NCBI RefSeq assembly: GCF_030682035.1
Contig: NZ_JAUXQZ010000002.1
Span: 109,327-173,326, forward strand
DNA length: 64,000 nt
Direction: 5' to 3'
Source of the DNA: Brevundimonas sp.
GTDB taxonomy: Bacteria > Pseudomonadota > Alphaproteobacteria > Caulobacterales > Caulobacteraceae
The position numbers were made by a program, and so were the translations under genes. The notes under the pieces are model-generated. The model saw only the letters and a list, made by a program, of their open reading frames with translations, made no database searches and was not told the origin of the DNA. Numbering within the stretch: position 1 is the stretch's first letter; the number at the start of each line of letters is the position of its first letter. Shown in pieces: positions 1 to 9,612 of the stretch.

Positions 1-162
1 CAGGGGAAGAGCGAGGGCTCCGATCAGTGCGACGTTGCCCTTTTCGTCAAGCTTGGCTCGATCAAAGAACCGCCGCATTCTTGCAAGTGCGTGGGCCATC
101 AGTCGAGTCTGAACGGGCGGCCTGAAGAAATCCGGAATTTCCATCGTTAACGTTTCGCTCAT
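1..162 (-). CDS. Partial CDS (N-terminal 54 aa), TadE/TadG-like pilus assembly protein
   Basis: Minus-strand translation MSETLTMEIPDFFRPPVQTRLMAHALARMRRFFDRAKLDEKGNVALIGALALPL...; the 'D.KGNVALIGALALP' motif resembles the N-terminus of TadE/TadG-type proteins; runs off the window edge. Confidence 0.55.
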   Translation of the reverse strand, partial: MSETLTMEIPDFFRPPVQTRLMAHALARMRRFFDRAKLDEKGNVALIGALALPL

Positions 163-213
163 GGACATTAAGGCTTGGACGGCTCCGGGTGCAGGCTTCG
201 TGAGGGTGCCGCC

Positions 214-450
214 ATGTTGAAGAAGCGGTCAGTGTCCCTGTCCGGTCACGCCACCTCGGTGGCGCTGGAGGCCGAATTCTGGGCCATTCTGGACGCGGTC
301 GCGGTCGCCGGCGGCCTGTCGCAGGCCGGGCTGATGAAGCGGATCGATGAGCGCCGCGGGCGCACGCCGCTGGCCTCGGCCTGCCGGCTTCTGGCCCTGT
401 CGTGGGCGGGTGGAGATCAATCTTTCATCGGACGCCGTTCGGCCGATTGA
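214..450 (+). CDS. Ribbon-helix-helix domain protein
   Basis: Frame of ORF 175..450, internal ATG at 214: MLKKRSVSLSGHATSVALEAEFWAILDAVAVAGGLSQAGLMKRIDERR; resembles RHH_4-type domain. Confidence 0.65.
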   Translation: MLKKRSVSLSGHATSVALEAEFWAILDAVAVAGGLSQAGLMKRIDERRGRTPLASACRLLALSWAGGDQSFIGRRSAD

Positions 451-462
451 CAGCGGCCAAGG

Positions 463-1221
463 TTGGCGCATGGTCAGCTCTCCAGAAGGATGACCGCCGT
501 GTTCGACAAGATCGACAAGACCCTGATTCCGCCCGCCCTGTTCGGGGGTCTTATCGCTATCGGACTGATCGGCGCGGGGGCCTTCATCGGATCCGGCGTG
601 GTCAACGCCCAGGTCGGCAACCGGCAGGTGACGGTGCGCGGCGTAGCCGAGCGCAATGTGGTCGCGGACCTCGCTGTCCTGACCCTCAGCTTCAAGGCGG
701 CCAATGACGACCTGCCCACTGCTCAAGGGCAGATAGATCGCGACCTCGGCCTGGTGCGGGCCTTCCTGACCCGGCAGGGCTATCCGACCGAGGCGATCAC
801 CATCGGCCGCCTGCAGGTGACCGACACCCGTGCTCGCGAGTACGGTTCGACCGAGAACGTCGTCCGCTACATCCTGTCCCAGGGCGTGACGGTGCGGACG
901 ACCGATGTCCAGCGCGTGGCCACGACCGAACGGGCGCTGAACGATCTGGTGCGCGAGGGCGTGCAGCTGGATTTCGCCGCCCCGACCTATGTCTTCACCA
1001 AGCTCAACGAGGTGCGCCCGTCGATGATCGCCGAGGCGACCGCCTCGGCCCGGTCTGGCGCCGAGCAGTTCGCCAAGGATTCCGGCGCGCCGCTGGGACC
1101 GATCCGTCAGGCGACCCAGGGCTCGTTCGAAATCCTCGCCCGCGAGGACATCGACAGCGAATCGACCTCGCTCGACAAGCGGGTGCGGGTCGTCGCGACG
1201 GTCAGCTACCAGCTGCGCTGA
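463..1221 (+). CDS. SIMPL (DUF541) domain periplasmic protein; start may be ATG at 490
   Basis: 252 aa with N-terminal hydrophobic segment and 'VTVRGVAERNVVADLAVLTLSFKAAND' typical of SIMPL proteins. Confidence 0.8.
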   Translation: MAHGQLSRRMTAVFDKIDKTLIPPALFGGLIAIGLIGAGAFIGSGVVNAQVGNRQVTVRGVAERNVVADLAVLTLSFKAANDDLPTAQGQIDRDLGLVRAFLTRQGYPTEAITIGRLQVTDTRAREYGSTENVVRYILSQGVTVRTTDVQRVATTERALNDLVREGVQLDFAAPTYVFTKLNEVRPSMIAEATASARSGAEQFAKDSGAPLGPIRQATQGSFEILAREDIDSESTSLDKRVRVVATVSYQLR

Positions 1222-1234
1222 GGTCGGCGGGGCC

Positions 1235-1543
1235 TCAGGCGGGGTCTGGACCGGGCTGGGGCATGGTCGGCGGTTGGACGGCCGGCAGGTCCGGCATCTT
1301 CGGCGCATCAGGCAGTTCCGGACGCGGCAGGTCGATGTCGACCGAGACGTCGGTTCCGTCGGGCGCTTCAATGCCGCCGCGGTTCGAGAAGACCACGAAG
1401 GCGATGATGATCATGACCACCACCAGACCGCCCACGAGCAGGGCGATCCAGCTGCTGCCGCCGCTGCGGGCGGGCGGGTTGTTGATGGTGGTGTGATGTA
1501 CGACGTCCGGCCGCTCGGGCGGGGGAGTGTTGGGATCGGTCAT
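1235..1543 (-). CDS. Small single-TM hypothetical protein
   Basis: 102 aa, one TM segment (WIALLVGGLVVVMIIIAFVVF) followed by a 'VSVDIDLPRPELP' tail; similar to the adjacent upstream ORF. Confidence 0.6.
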   Translation of the reverse strand: MTDPNTPPPERPDVVHHTTINNPPARSGGSSWIALLVGGLVVVMIIIAFVVFSNRGGIEAPDGTDVSVDIDLPRPELPDAPKMPDLPAVQPPTMPQPGPDPA

Positions 1544-1546
1544 GGG

Positions 1547-1744
1547 TCAGTTCGCCGTCGGTACGGCCGGGGCGGAAACCTCCGGCAGGTTGACGTCGAT
1601 ATTCACTTCCTTCGTCTCAGGCGCCATGCCGCCGCGGGCGAAGACGAACCAGGCCACAATGGCCAGCACCACGACAATTCCACCGATGATGAAGGCGAGG
1701 CCCGTATTGCCGCCGCTGCCCGTGTTGTTGATGTTGTCGGCCAT
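1547..1744 (-). CDS. Small single-TM hypothetical protein, paralogue of 1235..1543
   Basis: ATG at 1744: MADNINNTGSGGNTGLAFIIGGIVVVLAIVAWFVFARGGMAPETKEVNIDVNLPEVSAP. Confidence 0.6.
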   Translation of the reverse strand: MADNINNTGSGGNTGLAFIIGGIVVVLAIVAWFVFARGGMAPETKEVNIDVNLPEVSAPAVPTAN

Positions 1745-1861
1745 GAAGTCTCTCCCGTTGAACCCTCTTGGCAAGCGGAACGGCGATCAGGCTTGACGGT
1801 TCCGTGAAGGCTTGCGCACGCGGCCGCTGACATCCGCCGTCGTGCCCCTTATGTTCTTTCG

Positions 1862-4198
1862 ATGAGTCTCCCCGACATCCCTGCCCCGCGTATCTCCGAC
1901 CTCGCCCGTTCGCGCGGACCAGGCGGGTTCGAAGCGCCCGCCGCCGACTATCTGGCCGGGCTGAACCCTGAACAGCGCGAGGCGGTCGAGACGGTGGATG
2001 GCCCGGTGCTGGTGCTGGCGGGGGCCGGCACGGGCAAGACGCGGGTGCTGACCACGCGGCTGGCGCACATTCTGGCGACCGGACGGGCCAGACCGTGGGA
2101 GCTGCTGGTCGTCACCTTCACCAACAAGGCCGCGCGCGAGATGCGCGAGCGGATCACCCATCTGATCGGGCCGTCGGCCGAGGGCTTGCGGTGGCTGGGG
2201 ACGTTTCACTCGGTGGCGGCGCAGATCCTGCGGCGGCATGCGGAGCTGGTCGGGCTGAAGTCGACCTTCACCATCCTCGACACCGACGACCAGGAGCGGG
2301 TCTGCAAACAGGTGCTGGAGGCGCAGAATCTGGACACCAAACGCTGGACGCCCAAATCGCTGAACGGCCTGATCGATCACTGGAAGAACCGCGGCTGGAC
2401 GCCGGACAAGCTGCCGCCTGCCGAGGATTTCGCCAACGGCAAGGGCCACGGGCTGTACGCCGCCTATCAGGCCCGGCTGGTCAGTCTGAACGCCTGCGAC
2501 TTCGGCGATCTTTTGCTGCACAATCTGACAATCCTGTCCCAACACGCGGATATCGAAGAGGAATATCGACGACGGTTTCGCTACATCCTGGTCGACGAAT
2601 ATCAGGACACCAATGTCGCCCAATACCTGTGGCTGCGGCTGCTGACGGCCTCGACGGGCAATGTCTGCTGCGTCGGCGACGACGACCAGTCGATCTATGG
2701 CTGGCGCGGGGCCGAGGTCGACAACATCCTGCGGTTTGAGCGCGACTTCCCCGGCGCCAAGGTCGTAAGACTGGAGCGCAACTATCGGTCTACGCAGCAT
2801 ATTCTTGGTGCAGCGTCAGGACTGATCGCCGCCAATCGCGACCGGCTGGGCAAGACGTTGTGGACCGAGGATCTGAGCGGCGACAAGGTGCGGGTGCGCG
2901 GCGTTTGGGACGGCGAGGCCGAGGCGCGGCTGGTCGCCGACGAGATCGAGACGGCGCGGCGGGCCGGCACGCCCTACAAGGACATGGCGGTGCTGGTGCG
3001 CGCCTCGTTCCAGATGCGGGCCTTCGAGGAGCGGTTCGTCCTGCTTGCCGTGCCCTATGTGGTCATCGGCGGGCCGCGCTTCTTCGAACGGGCTGAAATC
3101 CGCGACGCCCATGCCTATCTGCGGCTGATCCTGAGCGAGGACGACGATCTCGCCTTCGAGCGGATCGTCAACGTCCCCAAACGCGGCATCGGCGACACCA
3201 GCGTGCAGAAGGTGCTGCAGATCGCGCGTCTTTCCGGCGTGTCGGCCATGAGCGCGGTGCGCGACCTGATCGTCTCGGACGAGCTGCAGGCGCGGACGCG
3301 GACGGCCCTGTCGAACTTCGTGCGCGACATCGACCGCTGGCGCACCTTCGCCCGGACCACGACCCACTGGGAGCTGACCGAGACGGTGCTGGAGGAGAGC
3401 GGCTACACCGACATGCAGAAGGCCGACCGGGCGACCGGCCAGACGCGGCTGGACAACCTCAAGGAGCTGACCCAGTCCATGCAGCAGTTCGAGACCCTGC
3501 CCGCCTATCTGGAGCATGTGTCGCTGGTCATGGACCTGGATCGCGGCGGCTCGGACGATGCGGTGCAGATCATGACCCTGCACGGGGCCAAGGGGCTGGA
3601 GTTCCCGCTGGTCTTCCTGCCCGGCTGGGAGGAAGGGGTCTTCCCCAGCCAGCGCAGCATTGACGAGAAGGGCGAAAAGGGTCTCGAGGAGGAACGCCGC
3701 CTGGCCTATGTCGGTGTGACCCGGGCCAAGTCGGATGCGCGCATATCCTTCGCCGCCAACCGCCTGGTCTACGGCCGCTGGACGTCGCAGCTGCCCAGCC
3801 GGTTCGTCGACGAGCTGCCGATCGACCACGTCGAGGCCGAGAGCGACACGGGCTACTATGGCGTCACGCCGGGCATGAGGGACGCCAAGAGCCGCTGGGA
3901 CGAGATGCCGACCTTCGGGGCGGGTTATTCGTCCCCGGGCTGGAAGCGGGCTCAGTCGTTCACGGCCGGGCGGGCGCCGGCGGCGAAACCGGCGCGGCAT
4001 ACGCTGATCGAGGGGGATGGAAGGCTGGTGGCGACAGCGGACCCCAAGGCGGGCGGCGACTGGCTGCTGGGCCAGCGCGTGTTCCACCAGAAATTCGGCT
4101 ACGGCGCGGTGACGGCGATCGAGGGCAACAAGCTGCTGATCGACTTCGAGAAGGCGGGCGAGAAGAAGGTGATCGATACGTTTGTGGAGAAGGCCTAA
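1862..4198 (+). CDS. UvrD/PcrA/Rep-family ATP-dependent DNA helicase
   Basis: 778 aa; Walker A 'LAGAGTGKTRVLTTRLAH', 'VDEYQDTN', 'GDDDQSIYGWRGA', 'TLHGAKGLEFPLVFLPGWEEGVFP'. Confidence 0.95.
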   Translation: MSLPDIPAPRISDLARSRGPGGFEAPAADYLAGLNPEQREAVETVDGPVLVLAGAGTGKTRVLTTRLAHILATGRARPWELLVVTFTNKAAREMRERITHLIGPSAEGLRWLGTFHSVAAQILRRHAELVGLKSTFTILDTDDQERVCKQVLEAQNLDTKRWTPKSLNGLIDHWKNRGWTPDKLPPAEDFANGKGHGLYAAYQARLVSLNACDFGDLLLHNLTILSQHADIEEEYRRRFRYILVDEYQDTNVAQYLWLRLLTASTGNVCCVGDDDQSIYGWRGAEVDNILRFERDFPGAKVVRLERNYRSTQHILGAASGLIAANRDRLGKTLWTEDLSGDKVRVRGVWDGEAEARLVADEIETARRAGTPYKDMAVLVRASFQMRAFEERFVLLAVPYVVIGGPRFFERAEIRDAHAYLRLILSEDDDLAFERIVNVPKRGIGDTSVQKVLQIARLSGVSAMSAVRDLIVSDELQARTRTALSNFVRDIDRWRTFARTTTHWELTETVLEESGYTDMQKADRATGQTRLDNLKELTQSMQQFETLPAYLEHVSLVMDLDRGGSDDAVQIMTLHGAKGLEFPLVFLPGWEEGVFPSQRSIDEKGEKGLEEERRLAYVGVTRAKSDARISFAANRLVYGRWTSQLPSRFVDELPIDHVEAESDTGYYGVTPGMRDAKSRWDEMPTFGAGYSSPGWKRAQSFTAGRAPAAKPARHTLIEGDGRLVATADPKAGGDWLLGQRVFHQKFGYGAVTAIEGNKLLIDFEKAGEKKVIDTFVEKA

Positions 4199-4719
4199 CG
4201 CTTGGAGGTCGGAACGACTTCTGGCTCACAACCCATCCTCTCGCAGAGCCGTCGCTGCATATCGGCCTCAAAGGCAGGCTGGAAATATTCCATCAATTCG
4301 CCCGTTCTCCGCGAGAGAATGACCGCTCTTGCCGTCAAGGAGCGACCAATCGGACTCTCGTAGAATTCCACAACGCCTACGAGCTCCTCATGGGTGAATT
4401 CTTCCGCATAGACGGCCACAACCCGATCCATGTAGCCGGGCATGACAGCCGTGAGGGATTCGAGCGCGACGTCCTGAACGACTTCGCGCTTTTCAGCCGG
4501 AATGCGGGGATCGGCCAAAATGTTCTGAAGCATGCTCTCGACCATGCCGTTCATCATCTTGTCGAACTGGATGGCGGCGAAGTAGCGCCGGACCAACGCC
4601 GCCTTGGCCTCGACCTCGGCCGACCGGGCGGGCGGAGCGGCGGTCTGGGCTGCGGCCGGCAAGGCTTGGCCCAGCATCAGCGCGAGAGCCACGGCGAGGC
4701 CTGATAGTATTTTCGTCAC
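4195..4719 (-). CDS. DUF2059 domain exported protein
   Basis: GTG start at 4719, signal peptide (VTKILSGLAVALALMLGQALPAAAQ), then a DUF2059-like pattern 'EEFTHEELVGVVEFYESPIGRSL'. Confidence 0.75.
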   Translation of the reverse strand: MTKILSGLAVALALMLGQALPAAAQTAAPPARSAEVEAKAALVRRYFAAIQFDKMMNGMVESMLQNILADPRIPAEKREVVQDVALESLTAVMPGYMDRVVAVYAEEFTHEELVGVVEFYESPIGRSLTARAVILSRRTGELMEYFQPAFEADMQRRLCERMGCEPEVVPTSKR

Positions 4720-4778
4720 GACTGTATCCCCCTGTCCGGCCCGCACTATGTGCCGCAGCCGGAACGATTGCGCCAGCC

Positions 4779-5954
4779 TCAACCGTCGCTTGCGTCGGCT
4801 ACAACGACGGAGTGAGCCGCCACCGTCTCCCACACCCCTACCCCCACCAGCACCGCCGTCGCCGCCATGGCCAGCCCCAGCGGGGTCAGCAGGGGCACGG
4901 CGAAAATCAGCGCGGCCAACGCCGCGATCCCGCCGAGCCGGGACGGTGACCACCGGCCGAAGGCCGCCAGCTTGAAGACCTGGGCGCCGATCAGGAACAG
5001 CATGGGGCCGCCGAGCACGATGGCGGCGGTGGCGAAGTCGATGTGGCCGCCCGGGTGGCTGAGGGACATCTCGTCGCCGACGGCGGTGAGGACGATGCCC
5101 GCGACGACGAGGACCGGGGTGTAGGTGTAGGCGCGGCGGGCGACCCGGCCCGTGTCGCTGGAATTGGCGATCACGTCTGAGGCGGCGTCATGGGCCTTGC
5201 TGAACCAGATCCACCACATGGCCAGGGTGCCGACGAAGGCGGTGGCGAAGGCTGCCACGACCGACGGCGTCCATTCGAGCCCGGCGAAGGTCGCGCCGGT
5301 GACGAGGATGGACTCGCCCAGGCAGATGATGATGAACAGGCCGACCCGTTCCGCCATGTGGCCGCCCTCGACCGACCAGTCCGTAGTATGGGAGCGGCCC
5401 AGACCGGGCACCCAGAAATAGAGCGCGGGCGCGGCGAACTCGCCGACGACGGCGATCAGCCACAGGGTCAGCCGTGTCTGGCCGTCCATCAGGCCGCCGG
5501 CGATCCACAGCACCGCACCGGCGACGGCCCAGACGCAGATGCGCTGGAAATTGCGACGCAGAATCTCGTCCCGCCGCACAGCCCAGAGGGTGAAGAGGCC
5601 GCGGCCGACCTGGATGGTGACGAAGGCGCAGGCGAAGACCAGCCCCTTGTCCCCGAACGCCTCGGGCAGGGAGGTCGACATCACCAGACCGGCGCCCATC
5701 AGCAGGAAGAGCATGAGACGGACCAGCGGTCGCTCGGGGTCCAGCCAGTTGGTGATCCAGCTGGTGTCGATCCAGGCCCACCACAGGGCGCCTAGCAGGA
5801 TGGTCGCCTGCAACACGCCTGCCCACGTCAGATGCTCCAGCAGCGCATGCGAGAGCTGGGTTATGGCGAAGACAAAGACGAGGTCGAAGAACAGCTCGAC
5901 GAAGCCGACGCGCGCGTGACCGCCGTCCCTGCGCCTGAGCAGATCGCCCGCCAT
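4779..5954 (-). CDS. Low temperature requirement protein A (LtrA) family membrane protein
   Basis: 'RVGFVELFFDLVFVFAITQLSHALLEHLT', 'AERVGLFIIICLGESILVTGATFAG' are LtrA signatures; start ATG at 5954. Confidence 0.88.
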   Translation of the reverse strand: MAGDLLRRRDGGHARVGFVELFFDLVFVFAITQLSHALLEHLTWAGVLQATILLGALWWAWIDTSWITNWLDPERPLVRLMLFLLMGAGLVMSTSLPEAFGDKGLVFACAFVTIQVGRGLFTLWAVRRDEILRRNFQRICVWAVAGAVLWIAGGLMDGQTRLTLWLIAVVGEFAAPALYFWVPGLGRSHTTDWSVEGGHMAERVGLFIIICLGESILVTGATFAGLEWTPSVVAAFATAFVGTLAMWWIWFSKAHDAASDVIANSSDTGRVARRAYTYTPVLVVAGIVLTAVGDEMSLSHPGGHIDFATAAIVLGGPMLFLIGAQVFKLAAFGRWSPSRLGGIAALAALIFAVPLLTPLGLAMAATAVLVGVGVWETVAAHSVVVADASDG

Positions 5955-5997
5955 CGATACCAACCCTTCGTTAAGCCTGAGGGCCGACCCTGCCTCC

Positions 5998-7350
5998 GTG
6001 CATGAGTCCCGTCCAGAGATGGTCCAGACCGACCCCGCCCCCAGTCTGTGGGAGCGGGCGATCTGCGGCGTGATCATCGCCATGCTGACCGGGGCCCTGA
6101 TCGGGCCGGTGTTCGCGCCCCTGCAGGAGGAGACGCCGGTCCTGCGTCTGGTCTGGCTGCCGGCCTATGCGGCCATCGCGGGGTTGCTGATCTTTCGCAT
6201 CGACCGGCTGTGGCGAGCGTGGCCGGCGATGATCGCCATCGCCGCCCTCGTCGGCCTGGCCTTCGCCTCGCGCTACTGGTCGATCGATTTCGTCACCACC
6301 ATGCGCCGGGTGATCGCCCTGGCCATCAGTTCCGCGTTCGCCCTCTACCTCGGGGCAGTGTTCCGGGGGCCGCATCTGCCTCGGCTGCTGATGCATACGG
6401 CGCTGTTCATGGCCATCGGCAGTCTCGTCATGGTCTTCGCCTTCCCTGCCATCGGCGTACACCAGTTCGACAACGCCGGCCTGTGGCGCGGCCTCTGGTA
6501 CGAGAAGAACCAGATGGGGGCGGTGATGGTGATCGGCGCGACCGCCGCCGCCGCCTGCCTCGCGTCCCCCGACCCGCGCCGGTTGCTGCCCGCAGTGGCG
6601 CTTGTCCTGTCCAGCGGCCTGGTGCTGGCGACCCAGTCCAAGACCTCGCTGCTTTGTCTGGTGGTCGGCCTGGGGATGATCGGCGGCCTCTGGACGCTGA
6701 GGCGCGGCGGCGCGGCTTTCTCGGTCGTCGCGGTCTGGAGCGTCGTGGTGCTGGCGGGTCTGGGGGTCTGGGGCTGGGAGACCCATTCGGTGGCGGTGCT
6801 GGAGGCGCTGGGCAAGGATCCGTCGCTGACCGGCCGCACCGAGATATGGGACAGTCTGATGCGCAAGGTCGCGGACCGGCCGTGGACCGGCTACGGCTAC
6901 GGCGCCTTCTGGGGCCGGATCGGGGAGTCCGCCCCCGCCGACTGGGTGCGCAAGGAGACCGGCTGGATCGTGCCCTCGGCGCACAACGGCTGGATCGATC
7001 TGCTGGTCCAGCTGGGCTGGCCGGGCGCGGTGCTGGTCGGGGCGCTGGTGGCCGCAACGACGCTGATCGCCGTGCTGCGATGCATGGGGTCGGGCATGCG
7101 AGAAGGCTGGTGGGCGTTGGGCTTTCTGGCCGCCTTCTTCGTGCTGAGCCTGTCCGAGAGCATACTGATGGCGCACCAGGGCCTGCCCTGGGTGCTATTC
7201 ATAGCGGTGATGACGCGGGCAATGCTGCCGTCGCCTTCAGCCGCCCCCGCCCCGCTTGTGGAGAAGCGCCGCCGGGCCTACCAGACCGGTCCCCGAATCG
7301 TCTCACAGTATCCCTATGGGTCCCAACGCCGCGCCTTCCCTGTTCGATGA
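5998..7350 (+). CDS. O-antigen ligase (WaaL/Wzy_C-like) family membrane protein
   Basis: 450 aa polytopic protein with 'LTGRTEIWDSLM...GYGYGAFWG...AHNGWIDLLVQLGWPG'. Confidence 0.8.
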   Translation: MHESRPEMVQTDPAPSLWERAICGVIIAMLTGALIGPVFAPLQEETPVLRLVWLPAYAAIAGLLIFRIDRLWRAWPAMIAIAALVGLAFASRYWSIDFVTTMRRVIALAISSAFALYLGAVFRGPHLPRLLMHTALFMAIGSLVMVFAFPAIGVHQFDNAGLWRGLWYEKNQMGAVMVIGATAAAACLASPDPRRLLPAVALVLSSGLVLATQSKTSLLCLVVGLGMIGGLWTLRRGGAAFSVVAVWSVVVLAGLGVWGWETHSVAVLEALGKDPSLTGRTEIWDSLMRKVADRPWTGYGYGAFWGRIGESAPADWVRKETGWIVPSAHNGWIDLLVQLGWPGAVLVGALVAATTLIAVLRCMGSGMREGWWALGFLAAFFVLSLSESILMAHQGLPWVLFIAVMTRAMLPSPSAAPAPLVEKRRRAYQTGPRIVSQYPYGSQRRAFPVR

Positions 7351-9433
7351 CCTGCCCGAGCCGCAAGGCCCGGCGCCGACGCCTGCATCGCCCGCAACAG
7401 ACGCGCCCGCGCCCGATCCGGCGCTGACTCCGCAGGCCGCCGCGCCCCGACCGCAGCCTGAACCCGTCCGCACCGCCCCTGCCCCGTCCGCGCCGCCGTT
7501 GGCCGGGAACTATTCCGCTTCGTCGATCGAGGTGCTGGAAGGCCTTGAGCCGGTCCGCAAACGCCCCGGCATGTATATCGGCGGCACCGACGAGCGGGCG
7601 CTGCACCACCTGTTCGCCGAGGTGCTGGACAACGCCATGGATGAGGCTGTGGCCCGCCATGCGAAACTGATCACCGTCGATCTCGACGCCGAGGGCTGGT
7701 TGTCGGTCAAGGACGATGGGCGCGGCATCCCGGTCGATCCCCACCCCAAACATCCGGGCAAGTCCGCGCTGGAAGTGGTCATGACCGTCCTCCATTCGGG
7801 CGGGAAGTTTTCCGGGAAAGCCTATGAAACCTCAGGGGGTTTGCACGGCGTTGGGGTCTCGGTCGTCAATGCGCTGAGCGAGCGGCTGGACGTCACGGTC
7901 TGGCGCGACGGGCATGAGTGGAAACAGTCGTTCAGCCGCGGCCTGCCGCTGGGATCGATCGTTCAGGGACCGGTGTCGAAGAAGAAGGGCACGCTGATCC
8001 GGTTCCGGCCGGACGAGGAAATCTTCGGCGTCGGCGCGGCCTTCAAGCCCGCGCGATTGTTCCGCATGGCGCGGTCCAAGGCCTATCTGTTCCGGGGTGT
8101 GGAAATCCGCTGGGCCTGTGCGTCCGAACGAATCACCGACCACACGGCGACCGAGGCGGTGTTCCACTTCCCCAACGGCCTGGCCGACGCCCTGTCCGAA
8201 CGGATCGGCGATATCGAGACCGTGACCCCGGCCTTCGCCGGCCGGGTCGAGCGCAAGGGCGAGGCGGGCGCGGTGGAATGGGCCGTGACCTGGAGCCCGA
8301 TCGGCTTCGGCGAGGCCGACGGCTTCGTATCCTCCTATTGCAACACGGTTTCGACCCCGGACGGCGGCACGCATGAGGCGGGTTTCCGCGCGGCCCTGGT
8401 TCGGGGGCTGAAATCCTATGGCGAACTGACCAACGAGAAGCGGGCGGGCCTGATCACGGCCGAGGACGTCATCGCCAACGCCGGAGCGCTGATCAGCGTC
8501 TTTGTGCGCAATCCGGAGTTCCAGGGCCAGACCAAGGACCGGCTGTCGTCGCCGGACGCCCAGCGGCTGGTCGAACAGTTGATGCGCGATCCGCTGGATC
8601 ACTGGCTGACCGAGAGCCCCAAACAGGCCAACACCCTGCTGGGATTCGTCATCGAGCGGGCCGAGGACCGGCTGAAGCGGCGCAAGGACAAGGAGGTCCA
8701 GCGGGCCCAGGCCACGCGCAAGCTGCGCCTGCCCGGCAAGCTGTCGGACTGTTCCCGCCAGTCGGCCAACGGCACGGAACTGTTCATCGTCGAGGGTGAC
8801 TCGGCCGGCGGCTCGGCCAAACAGGCGCGCGACCGCACTACCCAGGCCATCCTGCCCCTGCGCGGCAAGATCCTGAACGTCGCCTCGGCCACGGCGGACA
8901 AGCTTCGCGCCAATATCGAACTGTCCGACCTGGCCCTGGCCTTGGGCGTCCAGCCGGGCAGCCGGTTCAATATCGACGACCTGCGCTACGAGCGCATCGT
9001 CATCATGACCGACGCCGACGTGGACGGGGCCCATATCGCGGCGCTGCTGATCACCTTCTTCTACCGCTCCATGCCCGAGACGATCCGGCAGGGTCGCCTG
9101 TTCATGGCCTTGCCCCCGCTCTACCGGATCAGCGCCGGTCCCTTGTCCGAATACGCCCGCGACGACGCCCACCGCGACGAGCTGCTGGCCACGGTGTTCA
9201 AGGGCAAGAAGGTCGAGATCGGCCGGTTCAAGGGCCTTGGCGAGATGATGGCCTCCCAGCTCAAGGAGACCACCATGGACCCGAAGAAGCGCACCCTGGC
9301 GCGGGTCACGGTGCCGGCGTCGGAAGACGAGATCGAGGACCTGGTCGAACGGCTGATGGGCAAGAAGGCCGAGGCCCGTTTCCAGTTCATCCAGGACAAC
9401 GCCCAGTTCGCGGTGGCCGATCTTGACGTGTAG
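7316..9433 (+). CDS. parE: DNA topoisomerase IV subunit B
   Basis: 'YSASSIEVLEGLEPVRKRPGMYIGGTDERALHHL', 'ELFIVEGDSAGGSAKQARDR', 'MTDADVDGAHIAALLITFFYR'; no GyrB-type extra C-terminal domain. A Pro/Ala-rich extension of about 65 aa precedes the GHKL domain. Confidence 0.93.
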   Translation: MGPNAAPSLFDDLPEPQGPAPTPASPATDAPAPDPALTPQAAAPRPQPEPVRTAPAPSAPPLAGNYSASSIEVLEGLEPVRKRPGMYIGGTDERALHHLFAEVLDNAMDEAVARHAKLITVDLDAEGWLSVKDDGRGIPVDPHPKHPGKSALEVVMTVLHSGGKFSGKAYETSGGLHGVGVSVVNALSERLDVTVWRDGHEWKQSFSRGLPLGSIVQGPVSKKKGTLIRFRPDEEIFGVGAAFKPARLFRMARSKAYLFRGVEIRWACASERITDHTATEAVFHFPNGLADALSERIGDIETVTPAFAGRVERKGEAGAVEWAVTWSPIGFGEADGFVSSYCNTVSTPDGGTHEAGFRAALVRGLKSYGELTNEKRAGLITAEDVIANAGALISVFVRNPEFQGQTKDRLSSPDAQRLVEQLMRDPLDHWLTESPKQANTLLGFVIERAEDRLKRRKDKEVQRAQATRKLRLPGKLSDCSRQSANGTELFIVEGDSAGGSAKQARDRTTQAILPLRGKILNVASATADKLRANIELSDLALALGVQPGSRFNIDDLRYERIVIMTDADVDGAHIAALLITFFYRSMPETIRQGRLFMALPPLYRISAGPLSEYARDDAHRDELLATVFKGKKVEIGRFKGLGEMMASQLKETTMDPKKRTLARVTVPASEDEIEDLVERLMGKKAEARFQFIQDNAQFAVADLDV

Positions 9434-9441
9434 AATGCCTC

Positions 9442-9612
9442 ATGGCTGAGGATACGGGCGAGCGCGAAGCGCCGACGGAGGACGATCCGGTCGCGGTGTT
9501 CCATGAGTGGGCGAGCGAGGCCGACCAGCGCGCTTGGGGCGAGCTTACAGCAAGCAGGGCCCTTCGTCGCCCAGTCACTCGCAGTTCGCAGGCTCCCCGT
9601 AGCGGTCGATGA
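9442..9612 (+). CDS. Short ORF, 56 aa, uncharacterised
   Basis: MAEDTGEREAPTEDDPVAVFHEWASEADQRAWGELTASRALRRPVTRSSQAPRSGR; starts 9 nt after parE stop; 3' part overlaps the oppositely oriented gene at 9575. Confidence 0.35.
   Translation: MAEDTGEREAPTEDDPVAVFHEWASEADQRAWGELTASRALRRPVTRSSQAPRSGR

Noticed and set aside
7832-9172. 446-aa minus-strand ORF
   Set aside because: Antisense shadow of parE.
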